DNA from: Dermatophagoides farinae
Taxonomy: Eukaryota; Arthropoda; Arachnida; Sarcoptiformes; Pyroglyphidae
Length of the DNA stretch: 64,000 bases
NCBI RefSeq assembly: GCF_024713945.1
Contig: NW_027461521.1
Span: 126,501-190,500, forward strand
Direction: 5' to 3'
Shown here piece after piece: positions 20,009 through 32,427 of the stretch. Made by a program: the position numbers and the translations under genes. Position 1 is the stretch's first letter, and every line of letters begins with the position of its first letter. The notes beneath the pieces were generated by a model. It had not been told where the DNA came from. It searched no databases and saw nothing but the letters and a program-made list of their open reading frames with translations.

Positions 20009-20251
20009 AACGTGTTAATTAAAGAAGATTAAACAGCGGCATGAAATGTTTATATAATCTAATGATTGTTCTGTTTATTTAGATCTTATTAACGGTAAAT
20101 TAATATTTTCAGTTTAATTGCTCTATTTATAAATTGTGGTAATTGATTAGGTTTATTATAATGAAAAAGCGTAATATTGAAATTCATAAATAAAATATTA
20201 ATTGAGCAATAGTAAATTATAACTAATATACTAGTTAAGTATTAATATAAT

Positions 20252-20824
20252 ATGTTTTCGTGGTTTTGGTCTGTGTTAGGCAAATTAGGTCTGCTTAGTA
20301 AGAAAGGAAAGATAGTATTTCTCGGACTAGACAATGCAGGCAAAACAACACTGTTGAATGTGTTGAAAGATGACAGGCTCACAATGCACATTCCTACATT
20401 GCATCCCCATTCCGAAGATTTGGTAATCGAAGGAATCCAATTTCAAACGTTTGATCTTGGTGGTCACGAAACAGCACGACGAATCTGGAAAGATTATTTA
20501 GCTACTGTAAACGGTATTATTTTTATAATTGACGCAGCGGACCCAAGTAGGTTTCCGGAAGCTTACGAAGAGCTGGCTGCTTTGTTGGCTAGCGAAGAAC
20601 TGGCAAAAACTCCGATTTGCGTGTTAGGCAACAAGATTGACAAGGATACTGCAGTATCCGAGCATGAACTGCGCAGAGCCATTGGCCTGACTGAAAATTT
20701 GACTTATGGTAAGAAATATCAGCCTTCATCGACGACCCGACCTTTAGAACTTTTCATGTGCAGTGTTTCAAAAAGAATGGGTTACATAGAAGGGTTTCGC
20801 TGGCTTGCAAAATTCATTCCTTAG
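20252..20824 (+). CDS. SAR1: SAR1, small GTPase of the COPII coat
   Basis: Sar1 switches on COPII coat assembly at ER exit sites by recruiting Sec23/Sec24. The 190 residues equal the length of yeast Sar1. The N-terminal amphipathic helix MFSWFWSVLGKLGLLSKK, P-loop GLDNAGKT (about 25-32), effector Thr in HIPTLHPHSEDL (the Sar1 hallmark), switch II DLGGHETARRIWKDYL, NKIDKDTA and a C-terminal GFRWLAKFIP are all present. The G2 His-Pro and the R-R-x-W-K-D-Y-x-x-x-V stretch distinguish Sar1 from Arf. SEC24, whose recruitment it drives, is also in this window. Confidence 0.97.
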   Translation: MFSWFWSVLGKLGLLSKKGKIVFLGLDNAGKTTLLNVLKDDRLTMHIPTLHPHSEDLVIEGIQFQTFDLGGHETARRIWKDYLATVNGIIFIIDAADPSRFPEAYEELAALLASEELAKTPICVLGNKIDKDTAVSEHELRRAIGLTENLTYGKKYQPSSTTRPLELFMCSVSKRMGYIEGFRWLAKFIP

Positions 20825-21059
20825 TAATAAAGCAATTTTAATAAATTAGGGGTGGCGTAATTTGCGGACTAAAACTATAAATTGTTTATTTCTTGAATTA
20901 ATCCTCGTATCTCTTTATATAAAATTTATTATATTTCTATGAAAGAAGCACATTGTGTTTCGAAACCGCATAATAGAGGACAGTATCTATTTGTGGTTTT
21001 TTAATTATCAAGGATGCAAACTGTTGACTCCTATTGCTGAACGTTAAATTTGTACTGCA

Positions 21060-24000
21060 ATGAAGTTAACTCAAATTATTATTGAAGGATTTAAAAGTTT
21101 TCGCGACAAAGTCGTTGTTTCACCGTTCTCACCTAATTTGAACGCCATTATTGGCGCAAACGGAAGTGGTAAATCTAACTTTTTCGACGCAATTTGCTTT
21201 GCCTTGGGATTCAGATCTGGTAAAGACTTGCGAATCGACGAAAACGTAGATTTGATATATAAACGAGGGCAGCATAACGTAGAAACCGCTTCAGTGACTT
21301 TAGAATTCGATAACTCAGACAAGTTGACCAGTCCAAGTGCATATGTTCAGTGCGATAAAATCATCGTCTGCCGAAAATTGTCTATAAACGGAAAATTGCA
21401 CATATCTATCAACAAGGTTACTGTAAAAAATGTTGATTTACAAAAAATGTTGTTGGAATCTAGAATCAACGTGCAAACGGGTAATTTCATGGTTCTTCAA
21501 GGAAAAGTGTTTCGAGTTGTACAAATGAAGCCTGTGGAACTGTACAGCATGTTATGCGATACTTTAGGAACGAGTGGCTTCGACAAAGAAAAACAGGCTT
21601 GCGAGAAAACGCTGATCGAAAAACAAAAAACGTTGTCTGTCATTGAGCAAGACATCAACGAAAGTTTTAAGCCTGCGCTAGAAAAACTAGCTATTCAAAA
21701 AAAAAATTATATGGACTGGCTTACTATAAAGTCTGTTATTGAGCACAAAGAATACTGTATCGTAGAGGCTCGAATAACTGAAGTTAAAAAACAGTTGGAC
21801 GAACAAGTTGTTGAGCTACAATCCTACTACGAAATGCTCGAACAAGAAAAACGTGCTTTGAACGAACTGAATGAAAACAAGCAATTCTGCTCAACTAAAC
21901 TGGCAGAATTGCAAACGGAAAAAACTAAATTTTCAAATTCGGTCTCCATTGACGAGTTAGAAAAAGCGATTGAAGTGCTGAAGACCGAACAAGTAAAGTC
22001 TCACATGAACGTCAATATGAAGTCTACGGAGCTTAACACGTCTAAATTGACATTACAAAAGTCTGACGAGGAACTTCTTGAAGTCTCCAGCTTAATTGAT
22101 CAAATTGAGTCGAAACACTCGGATTTCCTGTCTTCTAAATCTGCTTATCAAAAAGAAAAAGCTAAGATTGAAAATGAAATTAGCTCAATTGACAAGCAAT
22201 TGAACTCTGCTCGTTTAGGAGAGCCTGTGGCAGATGATGGCGTTCCATTAAAAGAAAAAATAGCTACGTTACAAAAAAAATTCCAGGAGAAACAAATTAA
22301 GTTGTCTACGTTAGTTGCTAATATTGAATATAAGCAGAATAAATTATTAGAGAAGCGTAAAAAAAAAAGTACTGTCGATCACAAAAGCGATCAACTAGAC
22401 ATCGACGCATTAACGTCTGAGATAAAAAATTTAGAAAACAGATTATCGGACTTAAGGTTTGAAAAAGACGAATACGAAAATACTAAACGAACATTATCAG
22501 AATTAGAGCTCACACTAAATGAAAACAACAACTTATTTTCGAGGTTGACTTATCGTTTTAACTCTGAACACACTATTTTGAAGTATTTTACAAACAACTC
22601 TAAGGTTATAGGTACAGTAATGAGTTGCTTCAAAATCAAGCCGGAATTTCAAGACTTCACATTAGCTTTAGAAGAGTGCGCGAAGTCAAAACTCTTGCAC
22701 ATCGTTATAAAAGACGATGGAGTCACTTCTAGTATTTTTTCAATTTGCAAAACAAAACACATTGCGAGTAACATGCGTACCGTTAAATAACGTGTTCTTT
22801 CCTCCTCATTTGAAGAACGTGAAAAAAGAAATTTCACGTCATCCTGATGTTTATTGTTGTTTAGATTTGTTGACATACGACACCGTGTTTTGAAAATGTG
22901 ATATTTTACGCGTTCGGAAATACTTGTTTTACACGGGACAAAGCCATTGCAAAAAAATTAATGCTTGATAAAACGTTGAACAATACGATTATTGTGACAG
23001 ACGGAACGTCATATGATCCAAATGGAAAATCTCAGGAGGTAACTTGGTGGGTATGAACGAAATGATTAATTCTTGGAACAAATACATGGGACTGACAAAC
23101 AGTATACCTGAGAAAGTAAACTCTTTTGAAGAAACTAAAAAAAATTGCTTAATTTTATTGACATAGAGCATCAATACGACAGGATTTCCTCAGAGTTAAT
23201 AGTAAAGAAACAGAAATTGGAGTTGATTACTCCTTTGAATAGTCAAACTTCGTCTTCGGAGTTACAAAAAGAATTAAAAGAAGGACAAGATGAAATCGAA
23301 AAGCTCAATAGAGAAAGAGCCGATCTGGCATCAGAAGTCGACTCTATTGATGGTGAAATTAAAAAACACTTTAAAATGTATGAGAATTTTGCTGTCGATA
23401 ATAAAAAATATGTAGAAAACACTGAAGATCGAAAAAAATAAGCTGGTAACTAAGAAAAAAGAATTTAGAAAAACAGATATCCGATCTAGAATCAATGAAA
23501 AGTGCGGAAATAGAGAAAGAATTGCACGTTTTGAAAGATAAAAAACAAGAGTTGAACCAAGAAATTACTATGTTACAAAAACTTATTGAAGATAAGGAAA
23601 CAGAGTTAAGCTCACTGCTAAAGCACAAGGAAGAAATAGATTTGAATTTTAAAAAAAAATTTAGATGAGTTGTCAAGTATTAAAAAAAAACTTGAAGAAT
23701 TAGAATCTGCTATTGAAGAGTTTAAAAAAATCGCTAAAGGTCACAAATGAAAAACAACTGGAAAAGGTAGCTTTACAAGAAAAAATTCACACTAAAATAT
23801 CTTGCCTTAAAGCTACAAGCCAAAAGTTTGAAAAAGAAAAGTCGAACTTATTGGCCAAAAAAGATCAGTTAAATAAGCTCAAGCAATACAAACTTGACTT
23901 AATTTCCGATATTTTCCAGCAATGGCAGAACTTGAATTTCGACGATATAGTTCGAGATCTGGAAAAAGACAAAGAACGAAAAGAAGAATTGCAAATGTCA

Positions 24001-24577
24001 ATAAACCAGCACTCCATCGAGTCTTATGTGAATTTGGAAACTCAATTTGCAAACATCATAGAAGAAAAAAAAAAAGTAGAAATCGAGCGAGACTCTCTAC
24101 TCGATTTGATCGACCGAATTTCAAAAAACAAACAAGCAGTAATCACAAAAGGGTTCAGAAAATTTGCATTTCTTCTGAGTCAAATCTATACTGAGCTTGT
24201 GCCTAACTCTGATATCGTTTTAAACGCGGTCAGTAACACTGATCTTTCAAAAGGGTTTGAACTCCACATTATAATGAACAACGAAAAAATCGAAAGTTTA
24301 TCTAGTTTTTTCCGGAGGGCAAAAAACCATGATATCGTTGACGTTTTTGTTAGCTTTGTTGAAATTGAATCCGTCACCATTTTACTTGTTTGACGAAGTT
24401 GATTCTGCTTTGGACGTTGGTCACGCAACTAAGCTTGGATCTTTTTTGAAACGATATTTTTCAGACAGTCAATTTATAACAGTTTCACATCGCAAAGCTT
24501 TTTATGAGCATGCCGATAAAATTTTCATAACAGATTCGTCGAATGGAATAACTACAATTAAACAATATCTTTTTTAA
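21060..24577 (+). CDS. SMC2: SMC2, condensin ATPase, interrupted by about nine single-base frameshifts
   Basis: SMC2 pairs with SMC4 in condensin. The first 576 codons are clean: IIEGFKSF, Walker A GANGSGKSN, the SMC2-type stretch NFMVLQGKVFRVVQMKP and the first coiled coil into the hinge. From about 22770 the frame changes repeatedly while the protein goes on: hinge piece VPLNNVFFPPHLKNV, then NVIFYAFGNTC, then GGN, a second coiled coil, signature FSGGQKTMISL, Walker B FYLFDEVDSALD and the D-loop/switch end SDSQFITVSHRKAFYEHA. Shifts lie at about 22775, T4 22888, 23032, A8 23137, A7 23432, A6 23455, A9 23651, A7 23724 and T6 24306; some need a base added and some a base removed. Total span (about 1170 residues) equals a normal SMC2, so no segment is lost. 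Confidence 0.85.
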
Positions 24578-24578
24578 T

Positions 24579-26735
24579 TCAGTATTCAAACATAATTTCA
24601 TGTTCCGCTTCAAGCTTGAATTGTTTCTTTATGTGAAATTTATATGTAGCTCGCAGTGTGAATATGTAGAAAGATTCAATTAAGCTGCACAAAATTGAAA
24701 TTACAATTAAATAGTACTCTTTGTAATAAATATAGTATAAAACCCCTACGAATAAGCGCATATACAGTTTTTTGAATTTCTTTAATTTCAAGTAGATGAG
24801 TACTGCCTGGTACAGTTTTATCGTCGAAATCAAACGAATGTTTATTTATGATTCTAGAGACGTAGTTAATTGGTAATACGTTGTTAACGGATAGCTTGAA
24901 AATTATTTTATTGTAGGCGTCCGTGGAAATAATTTCTTGGTCAAGGGTTGTAGATGGTTGCGTTTTTTTTTTCTTTGTGAAGGAGATCTGCATAATATAT
25001 ATGGCTTTGAGACGAAAACGCGTTGCTTTTGCTAAGATATAATTGCCAATAGGTTACAATATTCCAAGAGTAATATAGCAAGAAAACATACATAATAACG
25101 AGAAAGTAATTGATCTGAGAAGATTTTATAATTATATTGCTCGCACAGACGGTGGAAATTCGCTGCTCGTAAGAAGCTAGAGATTTAGAAACTATTCCGT
25201 GCTTCTCAAAAAACTCGGTAATATACTTTAGAATTCTTTTTTGAAGGTTTAACAAATAAATGCTGAGCCGAATAATTAGCAAGCTTGAAAGTTCAATGTT
25301 TATTGAGTTTTGAATTTTATACAGGCAATACTTCAGATAAATTAAAGTAAGTAAATAGCTGATAATATCTACAATGTTATGCACTGCACTAAGAAGTATT
25401 TCGAAGGCATTTGACATAATACACAAAAGAACTAGGTGACTTACGCAATAAAATACTAAGATAACGTATTGAGCAGACGTTGATGTGTCGAATAGAAGCA
25501 ACAATATTAAAATAATTTTAATAAGTTGATTTAAAATTCCGATTGACATCAACGCTACATTGCTGTCTACAGTACAAGCTTCGGTTAAATGTAACCCTAC
25601 GTAGTGGAAGTTGTAACTGTTTTTTATAGCTACTTTTAAACTATTAAATATCAGGCTAGTTTTGACTACCTTTTGAAACTTATGTTGGCAGTCGAAATTT
25701 TCTACGTTTTCTACAAAGCATTGATAGCATCTCGTATCATCAGTGCTTCTGTCGAACGATGATGATTCGTTCTCTTTGTCAAAAGATTCTGAATTTTCTT
25801 CTTCTAACAAAGCAATGTCTATATCGTTGATTTTATGTGCACTAGAATTATTAGAATTTAAAGAGTGATGATCTTTAAATTTGTAACTCATAGTTTCTTC
25901 ATCAGTATTTGCATTTGACTCTTCCAGTTCTGAAAAATCTTCGTTGTTGTTCATTGTTTGCGGTAAAAAACATCCTTTACAGTATTTTTTTTTTGGAGCG
26001 CTGAGATATTTGTTCTTTTTGATGAGATCAAAATCATAAAACGGGTTTTGAATGTGTCGATTTCCAATGTATTTTTCAAATAAAGTTACAGCATTCAGTT
26101 GAATTAAATTTAAAAAGATCATAAAAAGATTCTTATAAATTAGTTTTGACTTGACTCTATAGACAAAGCGCAGTATCATAAGTGGCGTGTTAAAAAAGAA
26201 TAGCGAAATGACACATGAAAACTTAGCCGTGATAAACAAATCTCGAGATCTAATGTTATCTTGAACTTGTTTTTCGACATTTGAGCTGATGGTTAATGCA
26301 TATAAAAAAAAAAGTAATTATAACCAAGTACCTGTATTGAATTACATAGTTATCTATGAACTGGCATGAGAAGTAATCAAAAATAATTTCGTTGTAATCT
26401 AAACAGTAGTTGACAATTAGAATTAATACAGAAGAAAACTTTGAATTTATCAAATTCGAATCGTACTCGTGAAATGAATCTAATACAAACCAAATATAAA
26501 TAATATTAGTCACGCTGAATACAATTGGTAATAGATCTAAATCAAACAATTTTTCATTTCCAACGTAATCAACATATCTAGGAGCTCCTAAGAAGTAAAA
26601 CAATTGAGCCGTTTGTAGTATAAAGAAAGTGAACCATTGCGTAGATCTCAAAGAAGAATTGCTGGTAAAAGTAATATATAGTATATTACTTCCTTGAATG
26701 GATAAAAAAAACAATATATAACAAATTCGGTTCAT
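24579..26735 (-). CDS. Polytopic membrane protein of unknown function (two exons, two frameshifts)
   Basis: Splicing out 26286-26331 joins a 5' exon of hydrophobic segments (MNRICYILFFLSIQGSNILY...) to a long second exon through YSSNVEKQVQDNIRSRDLF. A change of frame at an A10 run near 24970 and another at an A6 run near 24775 then connect to a last hydrophobic stretch ending at 24579, for about 700 residues in all. I count roughly ten hydrophobic segments, with one long acidic Ser/Asn/Glu loop (about 25740-25990) that also holds two CxxC pairs (YCKGC, CYQC). The fold is not recognised; no RING, ABC or transporter signature is visible. The two shifts agree with the indel problem affecting this whole block. 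Confidence 0.55.
26286..26331 (-). other. 46-nt intron in the polytopic membrane protein gene
   Basis: On the minus strand the donor is GTACTT, and GCATTAACCATCAG forms the branch-like TTAAC and acceptor. Removal links two separately open frames without a stop. Confidence 0.65.
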
Positions 26736-27127
26736 CCACTAGCTTTTTTGTTAGTAAAAATAGTAAAATAAACTGGATAAATATAATTATTTTGACTAAC
26801 ATGAGTATACAAAGAAGCCTATATGAAGTTCTTTACGTCATTGTGAAAAAGGTTTTTAGTAGTGGATAACTATTTGTTATTGATTAATATTTAATAATAA
26901 CGAATTTAAATAATTTAATAAGTCCTGCTCTTTACTTAGTAGAGTGGTGATCAATGACAATAAAACAATTTTTAACTAGCCGTAATGTTAAATATTGAAA
27001 GCAAAAATTTTAGAAGATGTTGTGCTTCTGTGTGTGAAGACATAATATACGAATATCAATAGATTAAATGATTATTTGAACATTTGTTGTACTGTGTTTG
27101 TGATAAAATCGTGTTAGAAATGAACTT
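26736..27127. other. Divergent intergenic region
   Basis: AT-rich spacer between the minus-strand membrane protein gene and the plus-strand lipase. No ORF, RNA gene or repeat that I can support. Confidence 0.5.
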
Positions 27128-28986
27128 ATGAAAAAATTTGGCTTTATTTTTTTGTTGACTCGATCTTTTAGTCACATATTGACAGGTTCATTAGATTTAA
27201 GCAATGTTCAATTTGGAATTCAAGAAAAGTGTAATGTCGAGTTCGAGTGGTTTGTCAAAAGCTTACTAAATATACCAGTAGAGTACAGTATTTCTCGAAT
27301 ACAAAGACTTATTAAAACGGTTTGCTATATCAAAATTTCTGGATCATCGAACAATGTCATATTATTCCGCCGATTTGACTGAGCCTTTGAATTCTAAAAA
27401 AAAAAACAATGAAAGAAATTTAAACGAAAGCGAAAAATCGCTAATATTACAATCCACAATTATTTCGTTTCTGAATGCTATAGGTAATGACGCATTTTTG
27501 AAGAAGGAAAATATAAAAACAAAAAATGATGAATATTTATCGGATAAACCTAAACTTTCGTTGGCAGAATTGACAAAATATGATAGAGTCATTCAAAAAC
27601 TTTTGAATTCAGCTTATATAAATAATGTTTTGAAGGTATTAATGGAAAAACCTAGGTTAACAATTGAGGCAGACGAAGTTATATTTACTGCCAAAATCTC
27701 CGTTGTTAAATTTGACTAGTACAATTTGTGAAATAGATTCTGCAACTCCAATGCATAGTTGTTTTAGCTTGGATTTGTTACGTCATTTCACGAAATGTAG
27801 AGCTACTAAAACATCAACTTGTAACATTGAAAAATATAATGAAATCGCAACAATCTGCTCGAAACAACACCTGTCATGTGCCATCTATAATCAATGTTAA
27901 TACTCATAAAGAAGAATATAACCAATTGGTAGATGCCGATTATTTTTAGCAACTAGCCTATGGGCAAACTATGTCTATTATAAGTATGAATGTACCAAAG
28001 ACATAGATGACATAGCTAAATCCAATATACTAACAGGATATAAACCTGTATCTGTTTTTAATCTGACTCATCTGTACGAAGATGATCATTCAAAACAGAA
28101 AGCAATTACTGAGACTCCTTTGAGTACTGTTTTAGATCTGAGCGAAACCAATGCAAATTTGTTGTTGTAACGAGAGGTACATCCGTACAAAACGAATGGA
28201 TGATCAACTTCCACACGCTCATGATAAAGGCTGAATTATATGCTGGTAAAATACATAGTGGATATTACGTTATTGGAAGTCGACTTGCGTCTTTATAAAA
28301 ACCACTTTAGATACGTTGAAAAACCTACTATAGGAAAATATGGAAAAAAAAAACAATGTTAAAGGACAACGTAAACTTCAAGTGTAATGAATACGAAATC
28401 ATATTTACTGGCCATTCATTAGGAGGAGCCGTTTCTAAAGTAGCAGCTTTGGACCTATCTAAAATGATGCAAAACGCTAAAATCCATGTTGTGACATTTG
28501 GCTCACCGAATGTGTTTGACAAAAATGCGAACGAGTTATTTAACTCGAGTAAAAAATATACTTACAAAACGATTTTACATCTATGAATATGATGTAGTAT
28601 CTAAATTTCCTTGTACGAATGGTAATGGGATTCCCCGTTGCAAATATAGCAATGGAGAAAAAATATGACGTACCTAATATTTATAATGAAAATGATGATG
28701 AAGTTGACAAAAAAAAAACGTTATTAGAGATTATTATGTTGCAGATAATGATGCAAACGTAAAATTAATAGAATCAAAACATTTGCATATGCAAAATAAT
28801 ATTTTCGATGAGGAGAGCTTTGGAACTGTAATACTCAATAAAATAGACAAATCTATTAATATTGATAACATGTTAATTCCAGGTCCTTTCCAGTTTAGAA
28901 ATTCTCATGTTTGTTCTTACGAATGCTACTTTTTATCAAAATATTGCAACAATAAAAAAGTTTGCAAGTCTTGCCCAAAATCATAG
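27128..28986 (+). CDS. Secreted class 3 lipase, interrupted by several frameshifts
   Basis: The start ATG is followed by a signal-peptide-like MKKFGFIFLLTRSFSHI. The frame then changes at about 27360, 27690 and at several points up to 28760, but lipase motifs run in order: ATSLWANYVYYKYEC, the beta-strand RGTSVQNEWMINF (class 3 R-G-T), GKIHSGYYV (V-H-x-G-F), the nucleophile elbow IIFTGHSLGGAVSKVAAL near 28410, and VVTFGSPNVFD. These lipases hydrolyse triacylglycerols or phospholipids. The last part, ending CKSCPKS, is Cys-rich. The total span of about 620 residues is plausible for a secreted protist lipase with an N-terminal extension. It could be a pseudogene, but the retained motifs and the same indel pattern in neighbours favour sequence errors. 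Confidence 0.65.
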
Positions 28987-29122
28987 ATTATATCTAAGTT
29001 TATTCTAGGCATGTAAAACGTAATTGACCAAAAAGCACAAAATTTCAAATATATTTATTTTTTCGTAAAAAATCTTTTTGATTTCTATAAATAGTTGGAA
29101 ATATTTAAAGTAAACATTATCT

Positions 29123-29716
29123 ATGTCGTCTCGACGTATTCACAACAAAAAAATTTTGAAGTTTTATGAATTCTCACTAGATTTCACTCCCCTTTTGTCT
29201 TTAGTTTTAGATTCTCTGGCTGTTAAATATTTAATCAGCCACAAATTGAATATTAAAAACGTAATTATAGAAGTATTAGGTAATAGACCTTTTTCATTGT
29301 CAATGTACGATTGCAGCTGGAAAAAATCTGATGCAACTTTTCTCAATAACCTTGGTGTAAAAAAATTAGAATGTACACACACAAAAGACGAAAACAAAAT
29401 AGATGAATATAAATGTATAAAGTTTCATGCAAGTCATGGTAATCCAAAAAAACACATCTTTATTTTGAATGATAAAAGTATTTGTTTTAGGATATCGACG
29501 TTGAAATACACGCCTGTTTTATTTTTTCAAAATACAGCATTACGTTTCAGCAAAATTCCAGAAATTACTCGTGCGAAAGTTGAAAATAATATACAGAAAA
29601 AAGACAATAAAATTCTTAGTGGAGAAGAGAACGATAACTTAATCAAAGTAAAAAAAAGAAGAACGAAAAATCCAAACCCTTTGTCTGTATTAAAGCCAAA
29701 AAAAAAAAAATTGTAG
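29123..29716 (+). CDS. UTP23: UTP23, SSU processome PIN-domain protein
   Basis: A 197-residue protein. The C-terminus RRTKNPNPLSVLKPKKKKL is the hallmark Utp23 tail (K-G-P-N-P-L-S-V-K-K-K). The body follows the Utp23/Fcf1 PIN fold: basic start MSSRRIHNKKILKFYEFSLD, then CTHTKDENKIDEYKCIKFHA and HGNPKKHIFILNDK. VLFFQNTALRFSKIP is the L-x-Y-I-x-x-N-x-x-x-L-x-x-P motif. In Utp23 the PIN active site is degenerate and the protein acts by binding snR30 and ES6 of pre-rRNA in the nucleolus; here too few acidic residues remain for a nuclease. It is the one intact gene in the 27-36 kb block, even though it ends in a long A run. Confidence 0.85.
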   Translation: MSSRRIHNKKILKFYEFSLDFTPLLSLVLDSLAVKYLISHKLNIKNVIIEVLGNRPFSLSMYDCSWKKSDATFLNNLGVKKLECTHTKDENKIDEYKCIKFHASHGNPKKHIFILNDKSICFRISTLKYTPVLFFQNTALRFSKIPEITRAKVENNIQKKDNKILSGEENDNLIKVKKRRTKNPNPLSVLKPKKKKL

Positions 29717-29781
29717 TTGTCTAACACAATTATTGATTGAAATTACTAAACAAATATTGAAAATCTAAATTTTTCAATAGC

Positions 29782-32300
29782 ATGAAACTAGATGTTTTGA
29801 ATGCAAATTACATTAAATACGAACCTATTTTATGAACAATTTTTGAAAAATTAAACATTCGCTCAGACTAGTGGAGTTTGAAGGATACTTGATTCCACTT
29901 TTTTTTTTGAACGTACTAAAACCTTATCAAAAGAAGGTCTACAGTGGTTATTACAAAATTATGAATTAGGCATTAGTTGTATTTTAGCAGATGACATGGG
30001 ACTTGGTAAAACTATCCAAGTAATTGCTTTTTTATCAGTTTTTAATTGAGAATAAAAACATATTTGCAACCAGGGTCGTGTTCTTTGACTAATTATTTGG
30101 ACGACTTGTTAAAACAAAACTTCAAAGACAAAAATAAAATCGTTGATTCAATGCTTGAATATAGTGATTCTGTTTTTTCGAAACGTGTTTTGATTATAAC
30201 ATGTACTACACTGCTGTATCAGTTAGAAGCTGAATTTTTAAAGTTTTATCCGTTGATACACATAAAAATTCATAAAAGCACTAGCAGTTTAACTCAAAAA
30301 ATTAAAGAGCTCGGTATACATGTAGTAAGTTATGATTGTTGTCGCATGAACTATCATATTTTGCATGATATTCAGTTTGAAATGGTAATTCTCGATGAAG
30401 GACAAAAAATAAAAAATCCCAACGGTTTAACTACTCTTGCAATCAAACGAATTAAGTCAAAGTTTAAACTCATTCTAACTGGGACGCCGTTCCAAAATAG
30501 TTTCAGAGAGTTATGGAGCTTGATAGATTTCATTAACCCTGGTCTTCTTGGTTCTTTGCCTGCGTTTTCAAATGGCCTTCATATCTCCTATTGAAGACGG
30601 ATTTACAAAAGGGATGCCTCTTGATAAAAAGTTGTTCGCTAAAAAATGTTTAACTTTATTAAGAGGACTACTAACTGCCCATATTTTAAGACGCACCAAA
30701 ACCGATAGTAAAATACTTAATAACATTCAATGTGCTGAATTAATGTGTTTGTGTCCTATTACTGCCATTCAGTACAAATTATATATTAATTTTTTAAAGG
30801 AATATGGTCCACAGTTTCTCAGAAATATTACGGCTTTAAATTCAGTTCAGAAAGATACTAAAAACCATTCATTAAAATATTTTAACATTCTTAGTATTTT
30901 GTCAAACCATCCTGATGCCTTGTTTGAAAACTTAGAAGAATTTGAGTATAGAATACACCAAAAATAATTTGACGTATGGTGATTATGAACGTAGTGGTAA
31001 ATTAAAAGTAGTGCTTCAACTTTTAAAAAAGTTCGAATTGGAAGGACAAAAAGTTGTTATTTTTTCTCAGCGCATCAAATATTTGAATTTCATTGAAAAC
31101 TATATCAGTTCGTCTTACAAATATTTAAAATTAGATGGCAGTGTTACTTCGTACCAGAAAAGAACAAGTATGATCGATAACTTCAATACAAATTCAGATA
31201 TCCGCGTCTTTCTTATGAGTACAAAAATTGGGGGGTGTCGGTATAAATTTGTGTTCTGCGTCCAGAGTAATTATTTTTGATCCTGACTGGAATCCAGCAA
31301 ATGATTCTCAAGCTTTGAACCGTTGCTATAGAATTGGCCAATCTTGTAACGTAGAAATTTACCGACTTATAAGTGCAACTCCTTTCGAACAATACATGTA
31401 TCGCATACAAAAACAAAAATTATCTATTGCGAACGCAGTCTTTGACGAAGGAGTTATCCAGTTGTCTAAAAGAGATTTAACTGACCTTTTAGAATATCCA
31501 AATCCAATAGATTCCAGTCCGATGCTAGATTTTAACTCAATAGCATATCGTCTTTTACTAACTGCTCTCAAGAATAAAATTTCTTTTAACGACCCTATTA
31601 GTGATCCGAGTACTGTGTTCACAAAAACATTCGGAAATACCTCAAGTTTTATCAGAATTTGATTTTAATATTATCATTGACAAGATTTTCCAAAATTCAA
31701 ACTTAGCTAAAGATAAAGAATCTTCTTCCGATTTCGCAGATCTTATAAGTAATTTGAATCGTATAAATGAAGATGAATGCAGCGATGTTGATTACAATGA
31801 TGCTTATACTGACAAGCAAGCAGCTGTGAGTAATCTGTTTAAAGCCACGGGTTCTTTGGTATCTCAGAAGGAATATCAAGCCATCAATAATACTATTAAA
31901 CAAAAGTTAGAGACAAGTGTCAATTCGGAATTCCGCTCATTTGCTTTAAGTCAACGTGCCTGTCAAGCTAAAAAAGACAATGAACTTGTTTGGACTGGTA
32001 AGCATGGTGATGCTGGAATGGAAGTGGTAGAAAAAGCGAGACTTTATAGATGAAAGTCTTGTCCGAAGTTTCTTCGGACAAAAAGATTTTGAAATCTTGT
32101 TGAACATTATATATATATTACGCAACACACCGAAAAAATTCACCACTGGTGAATTGATAAAAAATGTTTTTAGCGACAAGTTCAATAGTCCTGAAAAAAA
32201 AATCATGTTTAAGAAGTTTCTTTTGATTATCTGTGACAAGATCGATTCGATACCTGTTAGGTGGCAGCTTAAGAAAAAGTTTTTATACGAATTTCATTGA
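29782..32300 (+). CDS. SNF2-family ATPase, ERCC6/CSB (Rad26)-like, interrupted by about eight frameshifts
   Basis: CSB/Rad26 remodels RNA polymerase II stalled at DNA damage in transcription-coupled repair. The motifs come in order across frame changes: LKPYQK / [13 protein letters not shown], Walker [21 protein letters not shown] (29980), [17 protein letters not shown], the DEGH box as [12 protein letters not shown] (characteristic of CSB), LTGTPFQN and [20 protein letters not shown]. In lobe 2 they are [40 protein letters not shown] and [23 protein letters not shown] and a C-terminal winged-helix stretch ([24 protein letters not shown]) match the CSB tail. Breaks include A4 near 29929, T4 near 30568 and G6 near 31231. 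Restoring each by one base gives spacings like CSB. The start is uncertain because of an early break. Confidence 0.75.
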
Positions 32301-32427
32301 TTATCAGTTCTTTAAGTTAGCAACGCCAAACTATTAAATCTGCCATTGTGAGGTCGTTATCGTCGTTTACAAAAGCAATTTTTTTAAACGATGCTGAGAA
32401 CTGAGTCCAACTCAGAAGGTTTTTGAC

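Noticed and set aside
22770-24311. Programmed +1 frameshifting as in Euplotes (first SMC2 break shows AAA-TAA, second TTT-TGA)
   Set aside because: The breaks go in both directions, the VPLNNV hinge motif shows that the first shift occurs before the AAA-TAA, and genes outside the block never use such shifts.
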